From Ooceraea biroi (taxonomy: Eukaryota; Arthropoda; Insecta; Hymenoptera; Formicidae), in contig NC_039515.1 of NCBI RefSeq assembly GCF_003672135.1, forward strand, positions 2,170,001 through 2,234,000: a stretch of 64,000 nt of DNA. Reading direction: 5' to 3'. This document shows, one piece after another, positions 38,133 to 49,577 of the stretch (positions are counted from its first letter, which is position 1; every line of letters starts with the position of its first letter). The position numbers and the translations under genes are program-made. The notes under the pieces were generated by a model. The model saw only the letters and a list, made by a program, of their open reading frames with translations. It ran no database searches and was not told where the DNA came from.

Positions 38133-38964
38133 ATAATATTATACGATCTTGTTGTACAAGAGAAATAAATAAGATTCACCTTGTGCTAGTATTCATACGA
38201 CACAATCTCCTTTCCATGTCAGAGATGAAAAGCCACGCTGTATTTACAACTTCTGTCTCATATCGTTTATTTTTTCGTCAATTCTTCCGTATTACGTATT
38301 TTACCATAGTAAAAGCGAATTATTTTCAGCTGAAAACTCGATTGCCTTCTCACCTCCGGCGAATCCAGTTCGCGCTTTCAAAAATATATTTTTTGTATTT
38401 ATATTTATTTATATTCATCTATTTATATTTATATAAACTTCTTCACATTTCCCTAGCTTGCGTCATGGAACTGGATCAGCGACGAGAACGTTTTGACCGG
38501 GGCGAATGGATACTAGTCGCTTCTTCCCACGTACGCTACAACGTGTACGTAAAAGAGAAACTCCGTGTGTGTGTATGTGTGTGTGTACGAACTTTGTTCG
38601 TCGATTCAGCTCAGTGCGCTTCGCAAATAATTATTTATCGTAAGAATATGCGAACTGGTCGTGCGCCACTACTGAAAGTACAAGCTGATGGCCGCGTGAG
38701 TTGCAAATCAATCCCGGCCAAATCGTCTTCTACTATGAACAAAGATTTTTCATTCGAAAAAAGAAACCAGAGACACTTAAAAAATGGGGATATAATAAGA
38801 CATTCAGGCAATGAAACTCCCTTTCGACATAACATGATTTCGTCTATTGCGAATATCGCGCGATTAACTTAATCAGCGAGAACACTGTGTCTCGTACGAC
38901 CTCTAGCATGCTGATGATTGAAACGAAAGTACCGCCCGACTTGATTCGGGGCGGTATGCTGTTG

Positions 38965-40780
38965 CTAATGCTGTTGCTGTTGCTGCGACTGCTGCTGCTG
39001 CTGCTGATGATGAAGCATGGTCATAGCTCCGGTTTCAGCGGCCGTAGGCAGGACCACGGTGGACTGCTCGCTCACGGAGATCTGATGAATCTGCGCTTGA
39101 GACCCTTGCCCCACTTGTATCTGAATTTGCTGCAACTCGGGCACCGAGGTCTGCTGTTGTATCTGCTCCACTTGCTGCTGCTGCTGGTCCGCCTGCTGCT
39201 GATTCTGCGACGTGTCGCTCGTGTTCAACGGATCCTCCTTGGCACGCTTGGCGAGGTGAGATCTCGCGTGTTTTCTGAGATGGTCCTTTCGGTAGAACGC
39301 CTTGCCGCACTCGGTGCATACCTCGGTTTTCTGTCCAGAATGTATGACAAAATGAAGATTCAGATGCTCTTTTCGCTTGAAGCCCTTCATGCAAACGGAA
39401 CAGATGAACGGTCTGTCGGGATTGTGGCCCAACTTGTGCCGCTCCAAGTGCTCCTTCCGTTTAAGACCAGCGCCGCATATATCGCATATGAACCTCCTCT
39501 CTATTTTGTGCCCGATCAGATGCTGCTCCAGACTCTCCTTCTCGGGATAAGCCATGTTACACTGAGGACAGCAGAACAGAGTCGTGCCATCGAGAGCCGT
39601 AACTATGCTCACTTGGCCCGGTTTCGGCTTTTTCGGTTTCGGTGGTTTCTTTTTGTACTTCTTTTTTCGCTTCGGTTTTGCGCCCGGTTCCTGCTCCTCG
39701 ACGACATCCGGTATGATCGCAGTTTCTCCGCCAGCGACCGTAATCTGTACCGCTTGCTCTCCCGAAGCTGCGCTGCCGGATGCATCCAGACCATCCGCAC
39801 CGAGCGGACTGGACTCAACGGTATTTTCTCTCTTTATCGACTCTGCCGAGAGCTTGAGAAAGTGTTGCAGAGCTCCAAGTGGCAAAGCACCGGGCAATCT
39901 GGAGAGGTAATCCGCGACAGTGGATCCCGGAGCAGCGAGGCTCTGCCAACCAGCAGGCATCGAAGTAATGAACTCTTCTCCGCTCTGATTACCTTGACTC
40001 TTAACACTGCCGCGCTTAATAAGAGCTACCGGCGTCGTACCCTCCTTCACGTCCTCCTTCGACTCCTCTATGCTCTCTCGCAGGATTAAGTCTTGCGGAA
40101 TCTGAGCAACAACGGTCAGACCTTCGGGCGCTCCCGGCAACTGCACCGTTTGCTGAATAGTCTGCTGAGACGTAGTAGTCACAGCGGTGGACGTGCTCTG
40201 TGTCGTCTGATCCGATCTACAATTAAGAATGGAACGATCAGGTCAGATTATCTTCAATTGTCCGCTATTATGTGAGAGGTAGTGCAAAGCTTGGCAACGC
40301 GTGTACTTACGTTTGCGTGGTCGCCACAGTGTTTTGCGGTTGAACTTGGATTTGTACTCCATCTGCACCCTGCTGACTGTAAGCGACGGTGAGAACAGTA
40401 GCTGCGCCCTGCGGGAACTGACCCAATGATATCGGGGCTAAATGATACTTTGGCTGGTCGCCGCTGTTTCCACTCTGAGACACGCTGGGATTGACGACTT
40501 GTATCTGGACAGTCTGCTGCTGCTGCGTGCCATCCTTTCCCGGTACAGTGATAGGTAAGGTAATAATCTGCTGTTGCTGATTATTACCACCCTGTGCCAC
40601 GGCAAAGCCATTGGGATCAACTGGCCTCAGATAGTGAACTCCACCTTCACCACCTGACAAAACGCCCACGACCTGTCCACCGGTGGTGAGGTTCTGTGCG
40701 AATTTGGCTGTGGCAAATTGATGGACAGTGCCCGCTGGCAACGAGCCAGCTGTGAATCCGGAAAACGGACCGAAATTCAT
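38965..40780 (-). CDS. C2H2 zinc-finger protein C (four fingers, Gln-rich)
   Basis: Two coding exons on the minus strand: 40780-40311 and 40216-38965, giving 573 aa. The ATG follows an acceptor (CCTTGCAG) ending at 40799, so there is at least one noncoding 5' exon. The N-terminal 160 residues are rich in Gln, Gly, Val and Thr, like glutamine-rich activation domains. WQSLAAPGSTVADYLSRLP (about 247-265) and TALDGTTLFCCPQC are shared with gene B. Fingers are at about 373-393, 401-421, 429-449 and 457-477, with helices RKEHLER, RKEHLNL and RKDHLRK in fingers 2-4. A lysine-rich stretch just before finger 1 could serve as a nuclear localisation signal. The C-terminus carries several polyglutamine runs, encoded by mixed CAG/CAA codons. 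Probably a DNA-binding regulator; the orthologue name is unknown to me. Confidence 0.9.
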
Positions 40781-41257
40781 TTTCTTTAGTGATTATATCT
40801 GCAAGGACAAAAGAAAATTAATCGTTATTACTTCAAATAGTATACGTTTCAGCAGTGAATTACAAAGTTAGTTTTCTCTAGCACTTCTAGAGAATTTTGA
40901 GCGTTCTTTGATCAATATTTTGGCAATATTTTTAAATCGACGTAAAAGATTGCGCTGAGCTCAACTCAATTAACTCGTCCAGACATCCAGACAAATGCCT
41001 GAGGCATTCGATGCGATGCTGAAAGTCTCTAGAAATGCAATTACAGATTCATCATCTTTAGCACATACACAATGCAGAAGAAACATTGACACTTCCGAGT
41101 GCATGACATCACTCCAGGAATTAAGAGAGAAGTATACAAGGCACAGAAATATATAGATATCCATTCTTTGCATTCGATCACATTCATTCCAACGAATGTC
41201 ACGACTGCTCGCCAACACACACGGCACGGGGGAGAGCTTGACCATATCCGGCTGCGA

Positions 41258-41272
41258 CCTAACCTAACCTAA
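41258..41272 (-). repeat. Three CCTAA units (insect telomere-type motif)
   Basis: Three perfect CCTAA units, equal to TTAGG on the minus strand, the usual insect telomere repeat. At this length it may be chance. Confidence 0.6.
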
Positions 41273-44200
41273 CTCTACTTTCTTCCACCCTTTCACCACG
41301 TGTTTTTCGCGGGAGCAACAAAATCAAAATTCCACGTTGTTTTAGCGACCGCCGAGGCGTGCACTTGACTCGAAGCCTTGGTGATATCGTACATGAGGGT
41401 GGGGTGAGGCTCCCCCACTTCACCCCCTCCCCCTTCCTAAAAGGGATCCGGGAGCAGGGAGGATAGTCGTCAAAGTGGCCCAGGATCCCACCCCACTCCA
41501 CAGGCGGCGATGGTGCCCCTACGGGCGCCCCGTACGGGGTAGGAGCACGATGAGGGTAGGGAGGTGGAGGAGGAGGTCCATAGGTGGGAACCTACCGCGA
41601 AATAGAGCTCGAGACTCCGCTTCTCTTTCTCTCGCGCGCTACCACGACGTGGTCGCGCGTACAACCGCGAGAACGGAACGAGAAAGAAGGCGAGCCGTCA
41701 AGGGGTAGGGGAACGCCAAGAAAGAAGGGAGTCGAACCTCGGCACACACAGCAGCATTCCCTGGGGGGAAGGGGAACGCGAAAACGGTCGTTGGGGGCGA
41801 AGGCACCCGCGTGGCAGGCGGCAGACGCCACGCCAGACGAATTGGGACAACGATGACGATGATAACGACGGCCGAAGACGGGATAACGATCCCCCCCCCC
41901 TCCGTCCTCTGGTTCAGGTTCGGTACGAGGGGAGAGAGTTGGACAGACAGAAGAAGAGAGGTTAAGATACCCGTGTATGCGTGCGTGCGTGCACGTTTCT
42001 GGGAGCCTCTTCCGAGCGCGAAGGGTGCTCGCTCCGAGTTTCCGATTTCGGGAGTACCGACGCGCGGCGCGTTACGCTTCACTCGTTGTCGTCACCACGC
42101 GACGTGTTTTTCGCCGTACGCGGAATGGCGTACGCGACTGATCGGTCAGCTCCGCTACCGCTCGTGCCGCCGCTGGACGCTCTCGCAAGACGCGCATGTC
42201 GTAATGGCGCACCGATTCTCCTAAGGTCGGCGGCAACTGTGTATACGAGATAGCCTGTCCTCCTTCCGCCCGCGACGCGACGTCTCGCGCGCGCGCTCCC
42301 ACCTTCTGCCCGCCGTCCGAGGTGCGTGCGCGACGTCTATCACCGCGACGGACCGCGCGTTCCCGTCAATTTTTCTATGAAAATCCGTCGTCCGTACGGG
42401 CACGGGCGACGCGGCCCGATATCACTGCGCGCGGGACGCCGCACGCCAGGCGGATCGGCAACGCGTTGTGCAACGTCCGTCCCGCAACGCGAGTTTCCTC
42501 TCTTCGCTCCCATTCCTCGCTCATAAATTCTTCACCCCGATCGGATCCCGGCAGGGATTTGACAGCGGGCGCGAGGCACCTGTTGCGATAGCGATGAAAA
42601 ATTATCGACGCGGATGAAAATTCGTCGCGCTACGTCGCTAGGCTCATCCAGACGGAACGGCGTCATCGATTTACGCGAGACGCGTAGGTCGCTCTCGTGG
42701 TCCGCCATGATGGAAAAAAAATCACGTCCACGTAGGAGACGAGAAGCACGAGAAGATGCGCGACTCTGGCACGCTGCTCTCTTCTCGTTTCCCTCTCTTT
42801 GCTCATCTCTCTCTCTTTTTCTCTTCCTCTTTCCGTGTGCGCCAAGTGAAACCCCCTTCTAACACGCGGGCGAGTATCCTCCCGTTGTCCCTCTCTCCCC
42901 CGACTCGTCCCCGTCTGGTCTCGTCGGTTCCTCCGTATCGGCCGTACCCGGGGACGGTCGGCCCGCGGACGGAAGTAGGAAAAAGATCGACGACGGCACG
43001 CGGCAAAAGACGCATCAGCTGACGGAGAGCAGGGCAGAGGCGAAACGACGGAGGCACACGGGCAGGGCTGTTGTTTACACCCCCACCTCGATGGGCTAGA
43101 GGCAGCGAGATGCCACGGAGGGGCCTCCGAGACCTCGACGAACACCCACCACCACGCAATTTCCAACCCCACCAGCCTCTCAACCACTGTCCGCACCTCC
43201 AACCACCCCACCAAAGCCAGCCCGAGCCAAGCCGTGAGCCACGACGAGGGCCCCGCGACGATTTTAGTGTCTTGGGGTGGGTGCTCTCTGTGGCCACCGT
43301 TTCGCGGTTTCTCGTGCATGCGAGTCTCGCCGTTGGGAGTGAAGCGTGACACCGCGTCCTCGGGGCGGCGCCGTCGGCCGCGGTATCCGTCCGCTCTGCG
43401 AGTGTGTTCAAGCCGGAAATACAGGTATAGGGGTGTTAAACGGAGAGAAAACGAGAGATAGAGAGACAGATGAAAAGAGAGGAAAAAAATAAGAGAAAGG
43501 TGCACATATGGTCATTGATACGTCGAAACGTTCGTGCATCTACGTGCACACGACGTCGACGTACACGCCTAACGCAAGGAAACGAAGAGGACCACGAGCG
43601 TGATTCGGCCAAGCGCGAACGGTGGTTTTTCTCGTTCGCGTTGGCTCTGTCCTACTTACTCGTAAGTGCAGCTTAGGTTATACGGGTGAGCGAGCGAGCG
43701 AACGAACGAGCGAGCACCGACAATCCTCCGTCACTGCCGGTCGACTCGACGTACCAACCGCCACTGGTTTCCCTCGCCTGTCTGCGTTTCTCTCCGGTGC
43801 CACCGCTTAGTACGGGACTCGTCCGTCTGGCTGGCTGGCCTGCGTCATCGTTCCCGATCCTCGGCGCTGCGACGGCGACGACGACTTTCTCATTTCTACG
43901 TGCACTACGCCGCTGACCGACACTCTGCCGCCACGACTGTCGCTGTCGGTGCACACGTCATATGTACACGTATAAAAACGTATGTAAACGACGGTGGAAC
44001 GCGCGCGCGCGTCCTCTCTAACGGAAGCCCGAGGAGAGCTCGAGAGTGACTCCGCGATAAATTCGCGCTCGCAACACTACCGCTCTTTCTTTATCTGTCT
44101 GTCCCTGTCTCTCTCTCGTTCCCTCCGTCTCCCTTGCTCTCTATTTCTCTCTCTCTCTCTTACTCGTGCGCGCGCGAATCGAGCTCTCGCTCGTGCAACG

Positions 44201-44544
44201 GAGACGTACACCTCGTTTCCGGGTTTACGACAGCCAACTACGATCGAATATGGCTCGGTCCTCCTCGGTCGGTAGGTAGGCAAGCGTGGATCTCGTTCGA
44301 GCCGGCCAATGGGAACGAATTCGAGCTAACGGTACATGGCCGTCCCGAACCACCACACCACACCGGACGGGCATGCGTTGACTTTTCGTGCCCCCGAGCG
44401 CCGCCGCCGCTCTTCCGTAAAGTCCGACTGAGTTGCCCACCGTCTCCCCGCGCGTGACGCTTGGGTCGGTGACGCCGCTCTCCCGTTCTCGCCTCTTGTT
44501 GTCCCGAGCGCTCTCGACCAGCCAGCTGGCTCCGTCGACGGTTT

Positions 44545-44570
44545 TCTCTCTCTCTCTCTCTCTCTCTCTC
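44545..44570 (+). repeat. CT dinucleotide microsatellite
   Basis: About 13 uninterrupted CT units within the GC-rich block upstream of zinc-finger gene C. Confidence 0.85.
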
Positions 44571-45340
44571 GCTTCGTTCTCGGGTTCCGCGACCGACGGG
44601 ACGACTCAGTCGCGTGGAAAATGTTGCAGTCGCGCGTACATGCAGCTATTAATATTCCGTTCGTTGAAATATTAACTATGGCGGCGGTTACGCGGCCGCC
44701 CCGGAGTCCGGAGTGGTGAGAGCGTGAACGCGGCGCGGAGCGGAACGCGGAACAGCGGCGCGTGCGCGCACCCCGCTGCGGGCGAAAACGTACCTGTCGA
44801 GAGAGACACGGCTCGTTTACAGATCGCGCTCGACGCGCATCCGTGGAATCTCCGCTCTCTGTTGAGAACTGCCTCGAACGTACACTCGAACACCTGTCAG
44901 TCACTCCCGTTTCCCTCCCGGTCGCACTTGGTCACTCTGTTACGCTCGCACGGTCACCGAACGGTTTCCGACTTACACGCACCTAGCGGACAACACTGCA
45001 GCGAGGTTAAGTCGAAAGTCTGCCGACCGTACCGCCATCTTTTCGTCGTACGTACGAGGTACGAGACGCCCCCGAACGTGATCGGATGGAATCACGTCGC
45101 GAGCAAGTTTATCTCCACACAAAATATATACGATTTGACAAAACAAATTTCATGATTTTTATTTACCCTAATCTTGCATATATCATAAGTGTAATATATA
45201 TGTAAAATTTCTGGCATTTAGTATGTCGCATCTCGCATTATTCTTAACAGGTGCGCGCCATTGCAACACGATGATGATAAAAATATAATTTAACGAAGAA
45301 CACACACAATTACAGTTCATTTTTTTACACTCATATAAAT

Positions 45341-45366
45341 CACACACACACACACACACACACACA
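45341..45366 (+). repeat. CA dinucleotide microsatellite
   Basis: Thirteen perfect CA units in AT-rich DNA about 475 bp downstream of the FAM104-like stop codon. Confidence 0.9.
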
Positions 45367-45839
45367 TAATCGCAGTTACGCAGAAATTTCGCACACTAAT
45401 AAGAGTCTTACATTCTAATTGTACAATCGCATAATTAGCACCGTGCATTCACAAGACGAAATTCTTTCTGGAACATTAAAGCCGCGTATCTTTTCGTTTA
45501 TCATTTTCCGTAATGAATTGTATCGTTCGAAAAACTGTACACTTCCAAAGAGCAAGCTGCGAGATTATTATTACATCGTGGAATGTCCTTGTGAATATGG
45601 AAAGCTCTAATGCATTCGAGTTTACAATAATTCGATATTCATTAATGTCAAAACTGTAATTGCAAAAATTTTATCTATCGCGACGACTTCCTCATTAATG
45701 TACAATTATACGATTTACACTATTATCTGTAAGACAAGTCAAATCTAACGGGATAAGTTAAAAATCATCAACGTATGTTGCGCAGAGAATTAACTTGGCT
45801 ATCAAGTGCCTCGTAGAAAGCAATTGCGTACATTCATCA

Positions 45840-46465
45840 TCATAGATCCAACATAGATCTCCTCTGCATGCGCTCCATGTACAGGGAGAAGAGCAATTTA
45901 TTGCTTTCGTAGTAAAACGGATTTTCCGCCGCGTCTAAATCTGGCCTGTAATCAGTGATAAAGCTACTCTGGCTGGAGTTGTCTATCGGCGATGAATTTT
46001 GTGACGACACCTCCGAACAACTGGGCGACGACATGAAGTTCCCACTGTCCCAATCAGTCTCCATGCTCTCCATCGCGCTCTCACGCAGGCCAGATAAGCC
46101 GTTGATGTGAAGATTGTTGATTCGCTTGCTCAGTGGCATGAATTCGCTGGATTCTTCCTCCACATTGTGGCGTCTCTTCCTAAATAATCGCAGGAAAAGG
46201 TAATGGCGAAACATTACAACAGTGCCAGTTACAATCACATTCTATGGATATTTTGTATCTCTTAGATTGTAACATATATTTGTCCCGTTGTTTTTAACAA
46301 CAAATATATTATAACGAATTACCCATTAAAAATATTTAAAACACGGGACAAATACACGTTACAACCCAATATTTTACGTATGAGTGACCGTTTACATTTA
46401 TAGAGATCATGTAATGTATTAAGTACATACATGTGAACACAGACTTACCTATTCGTCCGCGTCAT
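45840..46465 (-). CDS. FAM104/VCF-like small nuclear protein (possible p97/VCP cofactor)
   Basis: Two exons on the minus strand: 46465-46449 (17 nt: ATG plus the start of a basic N-terminus) and 46179-45840, giving 118 aa. The junction AATAG|GTAAGT to TTTAG|GAAG keeps phase and creates MTRTNRKRRHNVEEE. The middle is serine-rich and acidic. The C-terminal helix YYESNKLLFSLYMERMQRR matches the pattern N-x-[IL]-L-x3-[HY]-[FM]-x2-[LM]-Q-x-R that I recall at the C-terminus of vertebrate FAM104A/B (VCF1/2), together with a KRRRH-type N-terminus. VCF proteins bind the AAA-ATPase p97 and promote its nuclear import. The resemblance is short, so the family call is tentative, although the gene itself looks real. 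Confidence 0.6.
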
Positions 46466-47452
46466 CGTGCTTGTTCGTCAAACTTTTCTCAAATTTCAAC
46501 GTGTCCTCAGCCAAGGCATGTTACACAATTCGCCCTTGTTGATAGTACAATATTATTTCCGATTGTGTCGTATCATCATGTTGTATCACGGTCGTCACTA
46601 CGGAATACAAGTTGCCTTTGTTGAACGCGACACGACCTATCAATGCTTGATTTCGTCGAGAATGGATGAAGAACGAAATAAATTAAAGCAGAAGAGGAAA
46701 TCACTTCGCAATTCGTGACAGTCAAAGAGAGCAAAGCACTAATAATAAAAGTTATTGGTTATGTATAACGGAGAGAGTTGATCCTTCGAACAAGTTCCCC
46801 TCGATAACGCAGATAACGTTGTGAGAAAGACCGAGGACTGAATTGCTCGCGCATGTGCGACAAATCTAATTCGTTTAAAATTCGCGTCGGATTATCGCCA
46901 TCAACGAAGTACGCCGTGTATCCTGATCAAAAATTTCAAATTAACGTAATTTTTCAAGCTTTAATTTTGCTATACAATTATATAGACCATTTCTGGAGCC
47001 TGCATCGCAAAATGTTTTTCTTCGCCATCTTACGAGGAAAGCTACAACGAGAAACGAACCTAATGTAGGTAATGTAATAATGTCGGTAGGTAACGATTGA
47101 TATTATTTTCGGAGTTCTAAGCCGCTGTTGGTAACAGATGTAGAACAATTAAAATTTCGTACCACTGTTCAACCATCGGATAATAATACAACTCTCATGA
47201 TTGAGGTACGATTCGCGATGATCGAGTCATTAGCCATAAAATTAGATTGCGTACGAGAGGAGGCGCAAAGTGATTTACGCGGCTTGTTGAAGACTGGACG
47301 TCTCACTAGTTTGATAATTTTGTAATTGATATAATAGATGTCGAAACTCTGATCGAAAATAAGCTACTCATGTACGTATATCGCAACTGAAAATTTTAAA
47401 ATATATTTCAAGATATACCATATTTTGTTATATACTATATTAAATAATCTTA

Positions 47453-47578
47453 AATTCTCCGTATTCGATGAAGCAATCGATATAATAATCGCAGTAATAA
47501 CTCGAACTAGCAGGTGCACCTATGTTTATCGTAATCCTTCATCGAATCACTTCATCGAACTGGAATTCGGAGAATTAT
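47453..47578. repeat. Imperfect inverted repeat
   Basis: AATTCTCCGTATTCGATGAA at 47453 resembles the reverse complement of 47542-47578 (AATTCTCCG, a 5-base insertion, then TTCGATGAAG). The spacer is about 60 bp. A small MITE-like element is possible; no clear target duplication was seen. Confidence 0.5.
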
Positions 47579-49555
47579 AATACTCGATAAGCAAAAGAGC
47601 GTACATTCCTCTACTTCATATAGGGCCTATATTATAGGCTAAAGCAACACTATAGCAATTTAAGAAACGCTCCTTTGTTTAGCATCATTCATTAATCTCA
47701 CAATATAGCGAGGAAAAAAACTCAGGCGGAAACCCTGACACGTATTCACATGTGGAGAGATATTTCAATGAGCTCTGTATTTATTAGCTATGTAGCGTCG
47801 AATAACGCCAGGTACAAATTACGCAGACGAAATGAAATCTAAGCAGATTATATCGCAAAAGAATGCGGAACGGTTGAATTATACATTCAGGAAACGGAAC
47901 TATACGCGTCTAAGAAATATGAACGATACGTGTATTTCTCTGTCTGCTAAAAACTTAACTATCGCATCACCAAGATCTTAATACTTCAAAGATTTCAATT
48001 AAAAAATGCAGAATAAGAAAAAAATATGTAGCTATAAAAAAATTAATGGCCGCAAGTATTATTTTATTATTTGTTAACTCTACACGTATATAATATGTAG
48101 ATTAGAGAATAAATATGCATGAAAAATACGTTTAGTGAAAAAGTAAGCTCGCACGTAAAGCGCGAAGGCTATATTTGGCGTCGTTATGCATGTTGCACCC
48201 GACACGTGGGCGTGAACGGATCCTCGTTAATCGTTAGGCTAAACGAATCGCTCCAATTGCATCGTATTGCGCGCAAGCCACTTGCGACGAGGCTAATTAT
48301 TGTCTGGCAACTAAGCATATATATAAATACACGTATGCATATAAGCACACGATAAACGAGAAAGCAAAAAAACGCAGAAAAATCCCATTCGGGCTTTATC
48401 ACGGAGGATACCGACATCCGCAGGATATATTACTTTGGCACTGCATCCTGCCACAGGATGGGGAAACCATGCAGCCTTATCCCGGACTTGAAACCAACGG
48501 AGATGTCGCGTTCAGGGATCCCCGCTATCAAAGTCGTGATAAAGATGGAGACTTCAAAATCTTTTACATAAGCGTGTGTTTTTAAAAAAATTATACTCTT
48601 ACGAGTGTCAATCTGACATTTTACCGTACTAATAAACAATCACAAATCTATAAATAAATAATGCCACAAATTAATACTGAGAATTATCTCTCTCTGAACT
48701 TATCTTTTATTTAATTTTTAATTAAATGAATTGGCTATGAAATAAAAAGATGTCATTAAAGATTTCCGAGATCTCTTTTTCTACTATCTTCATGTCATAA
48801 ATAACAAAAATCTTAATTTCCACAGATATAATAATAGCTTTATCGATATCTTTTAAACGAACTGGATCTGTGATCGCGAGGAATAATTCGATTCGCTTAA
48901 GACGTTGCTCGCGATTTATTCTTAGAGCAACTCGGAGAGAAGACAGAGAGAAATGCTCGCGTTCACGCGGGCTACACGCGCTACGCGCTCAACGTCGTGA
49001 AACGTGTGCGCTTGTATAGTGGCCTTGATTTCTGAAGCCACGAAGACACCTCGCCGTCCGCCTCAAGTCAATTAAACCAAGCCACCAAGTCACTGACTTT
49101 GTTCGCGCGGTCAATTTCCCGTCGACGCTTGACGATGCGGGAAACGAAATACCGAATTCCTATTAAAACAGAAAAGAAAGAAATAATCAGCGTGACTAAA
49201 TGACCGTGTTTGACTTCACCATTAATTACGGGAGAAACTAAACCTCTCATTAAAAGATCATTACCATTTTATTCATTAGCGGGCTATGATGAATGCGATT
49301 TTTTTGGACATTCCCGAGACTCTTCGAGATTTCGAATCGGACAACGCCTCGACGCGAAGTCAGGTTTTTTCGTCACAAAGCGGTGATTAATTGATTAACC
49401 CTTCCTACTGCGGAAGAGAGCAAGGGCAACCCTTTCAAAGCCGGATGCTTCATTGGGTTAGGTCCAGTCATTTATGAACGCTTACGAATTGAGGTGAGGC
49501 CACCTCGTACGTCATTTTCGATGCGTAACAGCGCCATGGTGTCGTTCCGGTGAGC

Positions 49556-49577
49556 CTCTCTCTCTCTCTCTCTCTCT
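49556..49577 (+). repeat. TC dinucleotide microsatellite
   Basis: About ten CT/TC units followed by CTTTC. Confidence 0.85.

Larger units (their letters stand above)
35151..38964. other. Upstream region of zinc-finger gene B and 3' region of gene C
   Basis: From 35.3 to 37.0 kb the sequence is very GC-rich, with purine-rich GAGAGA tracts and GAC/GGC triplet repeats, typical of an insect housekeeping or developmental promoter with 5' UTR. The long ORFs there occur in every frame on both strands and are composition artefacts. From 37.0 kb it becomes AT-rich with microsatellites and should hold the 3' UTR of gene C. Confidence 0.5.
40781..45839. other. Upstream region of zinc-finger gene C
   Basis: A 5' UTR splice acceptor lies at 40799-40800. 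From 41.3 to 45.1 kb the sequence is strongly GC-rich with CT/GA tracts, resembling a large promoter and 5' UTR block. From 45.1 kb it is AT-rich and should carry the 3' UTR of the FAM104-like gene. The many overlapping ORFs show no conserved protein. Confidence 0.5.

Noticed and set aside
38887..40089. 400-codon plus-strand ORF
   Set aside because: It lies opposite zinc-finger gene C and is leucine/arginine-rich from reversed CAG/CAA codons; an antisense shadow.
41731..41741. GGTTCGACTCC-like B box on the minus strand
   Set aside because: No A box or cloverleaf upstream within tRNA distance.
41475..45155. Long ORFs such as the 280-codon minus-strand frame at 42663-43505
   Set aside because: Low-complexity Ser/Leu/Arg product from CT-rich repeats; it overlaps equally long frames on both strands.
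49068..49250. Minus-strand 60-codon frame with a hydrophobic segment
   Set aside because: A possible small membrane peptide, but with no splice, promoter or homology support; one hydrophobic run is expected by chance in this much DNA.
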